This document shows, in pieces, positions 50,561 to 59,775 of a stretch of DNA of 64,000 bases. The position numbers and the translations under genes were made by a program. Position 1 is the stretch's first letter, and every line of letters starts with the position of its first letter. Under the pieces are notes generated by a model that was not told the origin of the DNA, ran no database searches, and was given only the letters and a program-made list of their open reading frames with translations. Origin of the DNA: Pseudomonas beijingensis (GTDB lineage Bacteria > Pseudomonadota > Gammaproteobacteria > Pseudomonadales > Pseudomonadaceae); contig NZ_CP117425.1 of the NCBI RefSeq assembly GCF_030687295.1, positions 3,910,001 through 3,974,000 of the forward strand. Direction: 5' to 3'.

Positions 50561-51722
50561 GCTGCGCAGTCGCGCGCTGCTCGCCAAGCTGGTGGGCTTT
50601 GCCACGGTCAGCCGCGATTCGAACCTGGCCTTGATCGAGTTCGTGCGTGACTACTTGCAAGGGCTGGGCGTGAACAGCGAGCTGATCTACAACGCCGAGC
50701 GAACCAAGGCCAACCTGCTGGCGAGCATTGGCCCGTCGGTGCCCGGTGGCGTGGTGTTGTCCGGACACACCGATGTGGTGCCGGTGGACGGGCAGGCCTG
50801 GACGGTCGATCCGTTCTGCCTGACCGAGATGGACGGCAAATGGTTCGGGCGGGGCACGGCGGACATGAAGGGCTACCTGGCCTCGGTGCTCGCGGCGGTG
50901 CCGGTGTTCTTGTCCAGCCCGCTGCGGCGACCGGTGCACCTGGCGTTTTCCTATGACGAAGAGGTGGGTTGCCTGGGCGTTCACAGCTTGCTGGAGGTGT
51001 TGGTCCGGCGAGTTCCGCAACCGGCCCTGTGCCTGATTGGCGAACCCACCCAGCTCCGACCGGTGCTGGGGCACAAAGGCAAGCTGGCGATGCGTTGCCA
51101 TGTCCGAGGGGCGGCCTGCCATTCGGCCTATGCCCCTTACGGGGTCAACGCTATCGAACAGGCGGTGCGCCTGATCGGACGGTTGGGCGAGATCGGTGCG
51201 CAGCTGGCCGAACCCTCACGGCACGACCTGCGCTTCGACCCGGCGTTCTCCACGGTGCAGGTCGGGGTAATCCATGGCGGCACGGCACTGAACATCGTCC
51301 CGGCCGACTGCCGTTTCGATTTCGAAGTGCGCGCCTTGCCGGATTTCGATCCCCATGGGGTGGCCGAGCAATTGCAAGGTTATGCCGAGCAGACCCTGCT
51401 GCCGGCAATGCAGGCGGTGGCGCGGGATACGGCGATCCGCTTCGAACCGCTGTCGGCCTACCCGGGCCTGGCCACGTCGCCTGACAGCGCGGCCGCCCAA
51501 CTGGTTGCGCGGCTGTGCGGCAGTGACGCCTTCAGCACGGTCGCCTTTGGCACCGAAGGCGGCCTGTTCCACCAGGCCGGCGTGCCGACGGTGGTCTGTG
51601 GCCCCGGCAGCATGGACCAGGGGCACAAGCCCGACGAATACGTGAGCGTTGAACAAATGGCCGCCTGCGATCGCTTGATGGATCGGTTGGCGAGCCATCT
51701 CTGTGAACCCAATGAATGCTGA
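50553..51722 (+). CDS. ArgE-type M20 deacylase
   Basis: A 389-residue M20 zinc hydrolase from ATG 50553, overlapping DUF1028. Ligand motifs are VVLSGHTDVVPVDGQ, FGRGTADMKGYLA, FSYDEEVGCLG and a late GTEGGLFHQAG. It aligns in layout with acetylornithine deacetylases. In this operon it more likely removes an acyl group from the catabolic intermediate than acts in arginine synthesis, so no argE symbol is given. It is followed by a 179-bp gap. Confidence 0.9.
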   Translation: MSELRSRALLAKLVGFATVSRDSNLALIEFVRDYLQGLGVNSELIYNAERTKANLLASIGPSVPGGVVLSGHTDVVPVDGQAWTVDPFCLTEMDGKWFGRGTADMKGYLASVLAAVPVFLSSPLRRPVHLAFSYDEEVGCLGVHSLLEVLVRRVPQPALCLIGEPTQLRPVLGHKGKLAMRCHVRGAACHSAYAPYGVNAIEQAVRLIGRLGEIGAQLAEPSRHDLRFDPAFSTVQVGVIHGGTALNIVPADCRFDFEVRALPDFDPHGVAEQLQGYAEQTLLPAMQAVARDTAIRFEPLSAYPGLATSPDSAAAQLVARLCGSDAFSTVAFGTEGGLFHQAGVPTVVCGPGSMDQGHKPDEYVSVEQMAACDRLMDRLASHLCEPNEC

Positions 51723-51901
51723 CCGCAAGGGTGCCTGAGGAGAACGATTTCAAGGGAAGGAGATTCCTGGTGGTCAGCCAGGCGACAACCAACAGGCCGA
51801 CAAGAGCCTTTGCTGTAGACCATACCGCCCGTGTTTACGGTCACCTTTGAGTCCCGTCACCGGCTCGTGCGGGCGAGCCGGCATTTTCGAGGAACCGCTT
51901 C

Positions 51902-52942
51902 ATGTCCAGATCCTTGCGTTGCAATATCGCGTGTGCATTGGCGTTGTTGAGTTCAAGCGTCATGGCCGCGCCCCAGAGCTTGACCGTGATTTCCTTTGGC
52001 GGCGCCACCAAGCAGGCCCAGGACAAGGCCTACTTCCAACCTTTCAACGCCAGTGGTGCAGGAAGTATCGTGGCCGGTGAATACAACGGCGAACTGTCGA
52101 AGATCAAGGCCATGGTCGCGGCTGGTCACACCAGTTGGGACGTGGTCGAAGTGGAAAGCCCCGAGCTGTTGCGGGGCTGTGAAGAAGGCCTGTTCGAAAA
52201 GCTCGACCTGACCGGCCTTGGCGACCCGGCCAACTATGTGCCGGGTGCGCTCAATGAGTGTGGTGTCGCCACCTACGTGTGGTCGATGGTCCTGGCTTAT
52301 GACCAGACCAAGCTGGCCAAGGCACCCAGGTCCTGGGCGGATTTCTGGAACGTTGCCGAGTACCCGGGCAAGCGAGGCCTGCGCAAGGGGGCCAAGTACA
52401 CCTTGGAAATCGCCTTGCTGGCCGATGGGGTCAAGGCGCAGGACCTGTACAAGGTGTTGAACACCCCTGAAGGTGTATCCCGGGCCTTCGCCAAACTGGA
52501 CCAGATCAAACCGAACATTCAATGGTGGGAAGCCGGCGCCCAACCGGCACAATGGCTGGTGGCGGGGGACGTGGCGATGAGTGCGGCCTACAACGGACGC
52601 ATTGCGTCGGCGCAAAAGGAAGGCATGAAGCTGAGCATTGTCTGGCCGCAGAGTCTGTACGACCCGGAGTACTGGGCCGTGGTCAAGGGCACGCCGAACA
52701 AGGCCCTGGCCGAGCAGTTCATTGCCTTTGCCAGCCAGCCGCAGACCCAGAAGGTGTTTTCGGAAAACATCCCTTATGGGCCGGTGCACCGCAAGACACT
52801 GGCGCTGTTGCCGACGGCGGTACAGGAACAGTTGCCCACCGCCGAGGCCAACCTGGCTGAAGCCCAAGCCGTGGACGCGGAGTTCTGGGTCGACCATGGT
52901 GAGGAACTGGAACAACGTTTCAACGCCTGGGCGGCTCGCTAG
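51902..52942 (+). CDS. Orphan PotD/PotF-type ABC substrate-binding protein
   Basis: A 346-residue exported binding protein. A signal peptide (RSLRCNIACALALLSSSVMA) precedes the SBP fold with LTVISFGGATKQAQDKAYF, SWDVVEVESPELLRGCEEG and a WWEAGAQPAQWLVAGDVAMS hinge region. It resembles spermidine/putrescine-type binding proteins. No permease or ATPase is adjacent, so it must borrow a transporter or work with genes elsewhere. It probably captures the substrate of the upstream operon. Confidence 0.87.
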   Translation: MSRSLRCNIACALALLSSSVMAAPQSLTVISFGGATKQAQDKAYFQPFNASGAGSIVAGEYNGELSKIKAMVAAGHTSWDVVEVESPELLRGCEEGLFEKLDLTGLGDPANYVPGALNECGVATYVWSMVLAYDQTKLAKAPRSWADFWNVAEYPGKRGLRKGAKYTLEIALLADGVKAQDLYKVLNTPEGVSRAFAKLDQIKPNIQWWEAGAQPAQWLVAGDVAMSAAYNGRIASAQKEGMKLSIVWPQSLYDPEYWAVVKGTPNKALAEQFIAFASQPQTQKVFSENIPYGPVHRKTLALLPTAVQEQLPTAEANLAEAQAVDAEFWVDHGEELEQRFNAWAAR

Positions 52943-52970
52943 ACACCGCTCCTGTTGCGAACACAACCCT

Positions 52971-53003
52971 TTGTGGCGAGGGAGCAAGCTCCCTCGCCAC
53001 AGG
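52971..53003. terminator. Compact TGTGGCGAGG hairpin
   Basis: TTGTGGCGAGGGAGC and its complement GCTCCCTCGCCACAG form a stem 30 bp after the binding-protein stop. It is followed by a TTTTGTG run and is probably a terminator. A partial copy (TTGTGGCGAGGG) occurs again near 53088. Confidence 0.75.
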
Positions 53004-53108
53004 TTTTGTGTTTGGCATGGTGATGGTGCGGGTTATTCAAATCCCATTATTTGCGACTACCCACCAGTGGCGAGCACCGTGTTTTTTGTGGCGAGGGTTG
53101 ATTGGGCC

Positions 53109-54020
53109 TCAGGCCAGCCATTGCTTGAACTGTTCCTTGCAGTAGTCGACAAACAACTGGGCCGGCTTGGTGAGGTGGGTGCGCTTGAGCCAGCCTGCCA
53201 CCAGCGCCGAACCGGTCACGTCCTCGGCGATGTCGACGCACACCAGGTGTTGTCCGTCGTAGGTGCAGGTGGAGTGCGGGCGAGTCACCAGTACGGCAAA
53301 ACCAAAGGACTGGCCGACCATGCCGCGTACCATCTCAATGGACGGCGAGCTGAAGACAATGTTGGGGGTCAGGCCCAGCTCTTCGAAGATGCTCACGAAA
53401 TAGGTGCGACTGGGCTGTACGTCCAGCAGGATCATGGGTTCGAGGGCCAGGTCGCGCAGCGACACCTGGGCCTGATCGGCAAAGCGATGCCCCGCCGGCA
53501 GTAACGCGTAGGGGCGTTGCGGCGCCGTCAGTGCTTCGGTCTCGATGGTGCTGTCGAGGTCGTGTTCGTAGAAAATCGCCAGGTCGAAACGCCCCCCCGT
53601 GAGGCCTTGCACCAGTTCCTGCTGCTCGCCATCCTGCACGCGGATTTCCACCCCCGGGAAGCGCTCGCGAAAACCGGCGATCAGCCGCGGCAGGTAGAGT
53701 GGGGCGACGGTTTCGAAGCAGCCGATGTCGATCTGCCCGCTGACCACATCGTTGTCGGCCAGCGCGTTCTGCTCGAACTCCCGGGCCATGCGCAACAGTT
53801 CCTGGGCCTTGCGATAGAACCGCGCGCCGCCAGGCGTCAACGATACCCCCTGGGCGTGATGACGAATGAGCAACTGCACGCCGAAACTGTCTTCCAAGCC
53901 CTTGATGGCGGAGGCGATCGACGGCTGGGCGATGTACAGCTTGCGGGATGCTTCAGCGACGCTGCCACATTCGACGGTGGTGACGAAGTACTTCAGCTGA
54001 CGCAAGGAATAGGACGCCAC
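53109..54020 (-). CDS. LysR-family transcriptional regulator
   Basis: A 303-residue LysR protein opening MASYSLRQLKYFVTTVECGS, with SRKLYIAQPSIASAIKGLED as helix-turn-helix, and an effector-binding domain. It is convergent with the binding-protein gene and close to the monooxygenase operon, so it may regulate that module. Its own control site is not obvious. Confidence 0.9.
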   Translation of the reverse strand: MASYSLRQLKYFVTTVECGSVAEASRKLYIAQPSIASAIKGLEDSFGVQLLIRHHAQGVSLTPGGARFYRKAQELLRMAREFEQNALADNDVVSGQIDIGCFETVAPLYLPRLIAGFRERFPGVEIRVQDGEQQELVQGLTGGRFDLAIFYEHDLDSTIETEALTAPQRPYALLPAGHRFADQAQVSLRDLALEPMILLDVQPSRTYFVSIFEELGLTPNIVFSSPSIEMVRGMVGQSFGFAVLVTRPHSTCTYDGQHLVCVDIAEDVTGSALVAGWLKRTHLTKPAQLFVDYCKEQFKQWLA

Positions 54021-54230
54021 GACACACCTCGATCCGGATGATTTCTGCCTACCTTACCTTGTGCACGGAGGGCGGTGGGCGGGCGTTGATACGGATTTTG
54101 CTGGGTAGTGACGATATTCAGGCTGGCTTTGGGCCGAGCGCCTGAAAAAAACGCCTGCCCAAGGATCGTTGACAGGCGTCTGGGAAAGACCGGCGCAGAA
54201 AGGAGGGACTGGCCGGGGGCGGAACCGGGT

Positions 54231-55433
54231 TTAGGCCACCGGGATCAACGGGTCGGCGGCGGCCAGGGCGGTGGCGCGATCAGCTGCGGGCGGGTAGATC
54301 CACACCGTGTTGATCTGGGTCTTGAGGTCCTTGGCTTCCTGTCCGACCAACTTGAGCTGGCGATCCCAGCCTTCGGTGTACACCGCGCCCCAGGCGCCCA
54401 GGTCCAGGCAGGTCACATATTTGGGTTGGCTGTAGGCCATCGGCGCGACGCCCAGCAAGTCGGCCGCGACGTTGTTGCCGGCGTAGCGGCCGAGGGCGAT
54501 GGCGTGCTGGCAGGACATCGCCGCATAGTTGCCCAGCGTGTCGGTGGCAGCGTAGGCCACGTCACCGGTGGCGAATATGTCGTTCTGGCCCAGGACTTTG
54601 AGGTTGGCATCGACGTGCAGGCGACCCTGGCGATCGCGGGTAGCGGGTATCTGTTGGGTCAACGGACTGGCGCGGAACCCCACGGTCCAGATCACGGTAT
54701 GGGACTCGATACGCTGGCCGCTCGACAGGGTGACGCCCCCCGCATCCACCGACTCCACCGAGGCGTTGAGGATCCATTCGATCCCCAGGTGCTCGGACGC
54801 TTCGACAATGGACGGGCGAATGCCGTCGCCCAACGCTGCGCCGATCTGCGCCCCGCGATCCACCACGATGACCCGAATGTCTGCGTCCTCGCCGAGGACA
54901 GCGCGCAGGCGTGCGGGCATTTCGGTGGCGGTTTCGATGCCGGTAAAGCCGCCGCCGGCCACCACCACGGTATTGCGGGCCGGGCTGTCCGGCAGACGCT
55001 TCAGGGACTTGATATGGGCTTCGAGACGGCTTGCCTGTTCGATTTCATCAACGTCGAAAGCATGCTCAATCATGCCTTCGAGGTCGGGACGAACCAGCTG
55101 GCTGCCCGCCGCGAGCACCAGGCGGTCATAGCCCAGGGTGCCCTGGGTACCGAACACATCCACGTAGCCAACCTGTTTGTTGCTGACATCGATACTGCTC
55201 GCCGAGCCTTGTACGAATTTAACGCCCACCGCGTCGAACAGACCACCCAGCGGTGCGGCCATGGTGTGCACGTCCGGTTCGTAGAACCGAGGTCGGATGC
55301 GCAGTTCAGCCTGAGGGGCCAGGACGCTGATCTGCACGTCATTACGATCATGTTGGTCCAACAGCCGGGCCGCGCTCAACGCGCTCCAGACCCCGCCGAA
55401 ACCTGCGCCAACAACCAGAATATGTTGTTTCAT
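54231..55433 (-). CDS. NDH-2-like NAD(P)H/FAD oxidoreductase
   Basis: A 400-residue flavoprotein from ATG 55433 (GGGAGC upstream). It has FAD Rossmann ILVVGAGFGGVWSAL, NADH-binding VVVAGGGFTGIETATEM, and NDIFATGDVAYA near the C-terminus. It belongs to the type II NADH dehydrogenase family. It lacks an obvious C-terminal membrane anchor and is shorter than typical Ndh, so it may be a soluble quinone or disulfide-type reductase. It stands alone between a LysR gene and a response-regulator gene. Confidence 0.85.
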   Translation of the reverse strand: MKQHILVVGAGFGGVWSALSAARLLDQHDRNDVQISVLAPQAELRIRPRFYEPDVHTMAAPLGGLFDAVGVKFVQGSASSIDVSNKQVGYVDVFGTQGTLGYDRLVLAAGSQLVRPDLEGMIEHAFDVDEIEQASRLEAHIKSLKRLPDSPARNTVVVAGGGFTGIETATEMPARLRAVLGEDADIRVIVVDRGAQIGAALGDGIRPSIVEASEHLGIEWILNASVESVDAGGVTLSSGQRIESHTVIWTVGFRASPLTQQIPATRDRQGRLHVDANLKVLGQNDIFATGDVAYAATDTLGNYAAMSCQHAIALGRYAGNNVAADLLGVAPMAYSQPKYVTCLDLGAWGAVYTEGWDRQLKLVGQEAKDLKTQINTVWIYPPAADRATALAAADPLIPVA

Positions 55434-55670
55434 GATGAGCTCCCGAAGACAAAATCGATACGTTGAATTGTTTAACTGTTTCAGCGTGACCGTGTCGCGA
55501 AGTACTCCAAAAGCGCCTGGCTGCAATGAATTGCCATCGAGCACATTCAGTTTCGGTTCGCTGTAGGAAAGCTTATTGGCAGGGCCTGTATTTAACACTT
55601 CTACATAAGGTCATCGGGCCTATGCCTGGGTAGGGGCGATCTATACGAAGGTATGAGGGGGGCGACGCAG

Positions 55671-56045
55671 TCAAGCGGACCGGGCAAGTACCGATTCGAC
55701 GCAGGCGATCAATTCAGCGCAGTCGAAAGGTTTTGGGAAAAATGCCACCGGCTCGGGCGCACCCGCGCTGATACGGGGTGACATGCCAGGGTAGCCGGTG
55801 ATGAAGATGGTCGGGATATGAATGCCCAGGGCCGACAATCGATCGTACATCTGAATGCCGTTCATGCCAGGCATTTGAATATCCGATATCAGGCACGCGG
55901 TGTTTTCAAGTTCGCAGGAAGATAAAAAGTCCAAGGCACCCGCGTATGTCTTAACCCGATATCCGTGGGAACGTAACAAGCCATCCAATGCAATTCGAAC
56001 TGACTCATCGTCATCAATGATTGAAATAGTTGCGGTGTTGGACAT
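55671..56045 (-). CDS. Stand-alone response regulator receiver protein
   Basis: A 124-residue single receiver domain. Acidic pocket IIDDDESV, phospho-acceptor in CLISDIQMPGMNG, switch Thr in IFITGYPG and Lys in FFPKPFDC are present. No output domain follows. It resembles FixJ-type receivers and is located beside a FixL/FixJ-like pair, so it may act as a phosphate sink or partner of that kinase. A 101-bp gap separates it from the fixJ-like gene. Confidence 0.9.
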   Translation of the reverse strand: MSNTATISIIDDDESVRIALDGLLRSHGYRVKTYAGALDFLSSCELENTACLISDIQMPGMNGIQMYDRLSALGIHIPTIFITGYPGMSPRISAGAPEPVAFFPKPFDCAELIACVESVLARSA

Positions 56046-56146
56046 GTCGATACCTGGGGGTGATATCAGGTAGCCATAAAGGCGCCCGTGTCACTGCAAG
56101 ATACGCCGTCCAATGGTTCCGCCAAGTATACGTGTGTATGAACTTT

Positions 56147-56797
56147 CTACTGCTCGCCGCGCCACTCCAGCACCTGGGCCATGCGCACCAGATCGGCAAA
56201 CGAGTGTGCGCACATTTTGCGCATGGCCTGGCCGCGGTGAATCTTGACCGTGATTTCGCTCAAGCCCAGTTCCCCGGCGATCTGCTTGTTCATCAGGCCC
56301 GACACCGCCAGCGCCATGACCTGCTGCTCCCGGGGCGTCAATGTGGCGTAGCGGTCGAGCACTTGCTGATGGCCGCGTTCGGCGTCGCGACGTCGGCGGT
56401 CCTGGTGATGGGCGGCGGTCACGGCGTCGATCAGGTCTTGTTCGCGGAACGGTTTGGCGAGGAAATCCACCGCTCCGGCCTTCATCGCCCGCACAGTCAT
56501 GGCGATGTCACCGTGGCCGGTCATGAACACGATCGGCAGTTGGACGTTGGCGGCGGCCAGCGCCCGTTGGCACTCCAGGCCGCTGGTACCTTGCAGCCGC
56601 ACATCCAGGACCAGGCAACTGGGTTGGTCGGGCCTGGGATGGTTCATGAACTGCGCGACCGAATCGAACAGGTGCACCTGCAGGCCGATGGAGCGCAGCA
56701 GGCTGCCGAGGGATTGGCGCAGCGGTGCATCGTCGTCAACGATATAGACAATGGGGGCGTTGTCGATGAGCGGGCTGGTGGGTGGCATGGCGTTCAT
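56147..56797 (-). CDS. FixJ-family response regulator
   Basis: A 216-residue regulator. The receiver has YIVDDDAPLRQSL, VLDVRLQGTSGLE, FMTGHGDIAMTVRAMKAG and FLAKPFREQ. The LuxR-type domain has LTPREQQVMALAVSGLMNKQ and EITVKIHRGQAMRKM. It overlaps the kinase gene by 4 bp, so the two form a two-component system. Targets are unknown; similar systems control oxygen-, alcohol- or carboxylate-linked genes. Confidence 0.92.
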   Translation of the reverse strand: MNAMPPTSPLIDNAPIVYIVDDDAPLRQSLGSLLRSIGLQVHLFDSVAQFMNHPRPDQPSCLVLDVRLQGTSGLECQRALAAANVQLPIVFMTGHGDIAMTVRAMKAGAVDFLAKPFREQDLIDAVTAAHHQDRRRRDAERGHQQVLDRYATLTPREQQVMALAVSGLMNKQIAGELGLSEITVKIHRGQAMRKMCAHSFADLVRMAQVLEWRGEQ

Positions 56798-58308
56798 TGC
56801 TCGCTCCCCGACAGGGCGGCGCCCCTGAGCCGCGGCAGCGCGAACCTGAAAGAGGTGCCTTGGCCGGCCTCGCTGGTCGCCCAGATCCTGCCGTCATGGA
56901 AATCGATGATGGACCGGCAGATGGAAAGGCCCATGCCCAGGCCGTTTTCCTTGGTGGTAAAAAACGCATTGAACAAGGACGGCAGGACCTCGGGGGCAAT
57001 GCCGGTTCCGTGGTCAGTCACCTCCAGCAGCACGTCGTCATCCTCCATCCAGGTGCGTAGGTGCAGGGTTCGTGCGTGTACCTTGACCCCGTCCATGGCG
57101 TGACAGGCATTGATGATCAGGTTGATGATCACTTGCTGCAGTTGTATCCGGTCCGCGCTGACCTGGCTGTCGGTCGCTGCCAGGTCCACCTTCGTCCGCA
57201 CTTTATGATGCGCCAGTTGCTGCTGGACCAGGTTCAGGGTCTCGCGGACGATGTCGTCCAGTCGCTCGGGCTGGCGCAACGGGTCGCACTTGCGCGATAA
57301 CGCCCTGATACCGTTGATGACCTCGCTGGCGCGGCAGCCGTTGGCGACGATTCGGTCGAGGCAATCCAGGGCTTCCCCGAGATCGGGTTCCGCACGTTCA
57401 AGCCACCGGCGGCAGGCTTCGCCGCTGCTGGTGATGGCCGTCAATGGCTGGTTGACCTCGTGGGCAATGGACGCGGCCATTTCCCCCAGGGAGGTCAAGC
57501 GCGTGACGTGGGCCAGTTGGCTCTGGGCGCGGAACAACGCTTCTTCGGCCTGCTTGCTGGCGGTGACGTCCATGAGTGCGCCGAGGTACTGGAAGCGGCC
57601 ATGCTGGACGGGCAGGGGGCTGGCGATCATGTGGATGTGCTTGATGCGTCCATCAGGCATCAGCAGCCGCAGCTTGACCTCGATCTGCGGTTCGCCTGCG
57701 GCGGCCTGTTGGAAAACCCCGCGGGCCGCCTCCAGGTCTTCAGGGTGGGTGCGCTCCAGCATCATCGACACCGTCGGCGTCTTGCTGGGCCGGTACTCGA
57801 ATATCCGTGCCGATTCCTCCGACCAGGATAACGCTTGTCGATCACCGCGAAAGCCCACGCTGCCGGTCTGGCTCAGGCGCTGGGCGCCGATCAGGTAGGC
57901 CTCGTTGTGCCGCAGGTTGTCGGAAGCCTGTTTGCTGCGCAGGGCCAGGAAGGCAATGGCGGACAGTGCGGTCAGGCAACGGAAGAAGCCGGTGGTCGAT
58001 TCCCAGTGGTGATAGCCGCCGTTGTACAAGAACATCGCGGTGAGCAAACCCATGCACATCAGCGCGACGGTGATCACCAGATTGATGGAGAACAGGTTGG
58101 CCGCCATCAACAACAAGGTGATGTACAGCAGGGTCGGGGCCAGGTCGGAGTGGGTTTCGGAGTTGATGATGACAATCCCGCAGGCCACCACCAGGCCCAC
58201 CGCCCAGCCGAGGGCGTTGACCAGTGGGTGGGTGCTGATGCCCATCGACAGTCGCGGCCCCCTCTGGCTTGGGCTGTATCGCAGGCTGTCATAGACGTTC
58301 TTGAGCAT
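56794..58308 (-). CDS. FixL-like PAS sensor histidine kinase
   Basis: About 504 residues from ATG 58308; no clear ribosome site there, and GTG 58326 with AAAAGG upstream is an alternative start. It has four N-terminal membrane helices (about 30-140), then a PAS domain with RTHPEDLEAAR and ASPLPVQHGRFQYLG. HisKA follows (SIAHEVNQPLTAITSSGE), then HATPase motifs NLIINACHAM, DHGTGI and GLGMGLSI. The PAS region lacks an obvious FixL haem histidine, so oxygen sensing cannot be assumed. Confidence 0.88.
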   Translation of the reverse strand: MLKNVYDSLRYSPSQRGPRLSMGISTHPLVNALGWAVGLVVACGIVIINSETHSDLAPTLLYITLLLMAANLFSINLVITVALMCMGLLTAMFLYNGGYHHWESTTGFFRCLTALSAIAFLALRSKQASDNLRHNEAYLIGAQRLSQTGSVGFRGDRQALSWSEESARIFEYRPSKTPTVSMMLERTHPEDLEAARGVFQQAAAGEPQIEVKLRLLMPDGRIKHIHMIASPLPVQHGRFQYLGALMDVTASKQAEEALFRAQSQLAHVTRLTSLGEMAASIAHEVNQPLTAITSSGEACRRWLERAEPDLGEALDCLDRIVANGCRASEVINGIRALSRKCDPLRQPERLDDIVRETLNLVQQQLAHHKVRTKVDLAATDSQVSADRIQLQQVIINLIINACHAMDGVKVHARTLHLRTWMEDDDVLLEVTDHGTGIAPEVLPSLFNAFFTTKENGLGMGLSICRSIIDFHDGRIWATSEAGQGTSFRFALPRLRGAALSGSEQ

Positions 58309-58466
58309 TGCGGAGGGTAGGGGCACGCTGACAGACCTTTTGTTTTTACGTGGTCTCGCTCTGGGATGTCGGGGACAGAGCATCGGTTCGTATCTTACGA
58401 AGCGCCGCTTTGTCTGAGGTAGGACATAAAACCCTGAAATCCCGCCAGATCGTGCCAATATTTTAT

Positions 58467-58602
58467 TTGTGGCGAGGGGATTTATCCCCGCTGGGCTGCG
58501 AAGCGGCCCCCAAACCAGGCAACTCGGTGTGCCAGGAAGATTGAGTTCACTGCTTTAGGGCTTGCTGCGCAGCCCAACGGGGATAAATCCCCTCGCCACA
58601 AA
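58467..58602. repeat. TGTGGCGAGGGG-family inverted repeat
   Basis: The arms TTGTGGCGAGGGGATTTATC and GATAAATCCCCTCGCCACAA with inner CCGCTGGGCTGCGAAGC match the hairpin at 47788-47921 closely. It lies between the FixL-like kinase and the frameshifted LysR gene. The remainder of the 500-bp gap shows no gene. Confidence 0.88.
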
Positions 58603-58807
58603 GGCAGTGTTCGCCACAGGGCTTGGTATATACCGAAGTATCGATGACGTTGCCCAAAGGGTGGGTCGAGTGTCCCCATGTACAACAGACCTAGCGCGCC
58701 GTGGGGATTACGCTTTCAACACCTTGTCGCCGCAGGCCTTGATGGAGCGCGCAGGCGACGATCATGTCCACTCCTGACTCAATGGCCTGGTGCCTGGGGC
58801 GACGACG

Positions 58808-59750
58808 ATGATGAACAGAAATGACCTGCGTCGTGCTGATATCAATCTGCTGGTGGTCTTCGAAACCATGATGCAACGAGCGAAACGTGACCCGTGTCAG
58901 CGAAAAGCTGTTTCTCGGCCAGCCAACGATCAGCAGTGCCCTGGCGCGCCTGCGGTTGATGTTCGATGACCCCTTGTTCATTCGTTCGGGGCGGTTGATG
59001 GAGCCGACCTCCCGGGCGCGGGAAATCTTCTCCAATCTGTCACCGGCGCTGGATGGCATCGCCGCCGCCTTGAGCCGCTGTCAGGCATTTGAGCCGGCCA
59101 CCAGCGAGGCGACCTTCCATATCGGGCTGTGCGATGACGTCGAGTACGCGCTGCTGCCGGAGCTATTGCGACGCTTGCGGGTCGAGGCGCCAGGCACCAC
59201 ATTGGTGGTGCGCCGGGCCGATCAATGGCAGGTCTCCCAGCTGTTGGCCAGCGGCGAGATTTCCCTGGGCATCAGCCCGACGCTGGAGCTGCCGGCCAAT
59301 GCCCGGCGCAAGACGCTGCGGCCGATTCGACCGATGCTGTTGCGCGCCGATTCGCAGCCCGGCGAACTGACCCTGGACGAATTCTGCCGTCGGCCTCATG
59401 CCGTCGTGTCGTCCATGGGCAATGTCATCGATGATTCGGACCGCGCGTTATGCCTGATGGGCCGACAGCGCCGGGTGGTGTTGACCGTGCCGCAGTTCAG
59501 CGCCTTGCCCGTGCTGTTGGCCGAGAGCGACATGATCGCCATCGTGCCGGATTACGTTGCCCAGGCGATGGCCGTGGTGACCGGCATGCGGGCGCAAGCG
59601 GCCCCTGTCTGCTTGCCACAGCACGCGCTTTCGATGGTCTGGCGCGGCGCCTCGCACAATGATCCGGGGGAGCGTTGGTTGCGTTCCCGTTGCAGCGCGC
59701 TTCTGGCCGAGCAGGAGGACGCGCGGGAGCGATCCAAGCGAGTGGCCTGA
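58808..59750 (+). pseudogene. LysR-family regulator with an N-terminal frameshift
   Basis: From ATG 58808 the sequence reads NRNDLRRADINLLVVFETMM, a classic LysR N-terminus. The frame then shifts near 58876-58880 (ATGCAACGAG). The rest of the helix-turn-helix (TRVSEKLFLGQPTISSALAR) and the full effector domain continue in the +1 frame to 59750. One extra base explains this. GTG 58887 could start a 287-residue product missing the first DNA-binding helix, which would be unlikely to bind DNA normally. It is either a recent pseudogene or a sequencing error. Confidence 0.8.
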
Positions 59751-59775
59751 CGGAACAGTTGCAAGAGTCTCGCGC

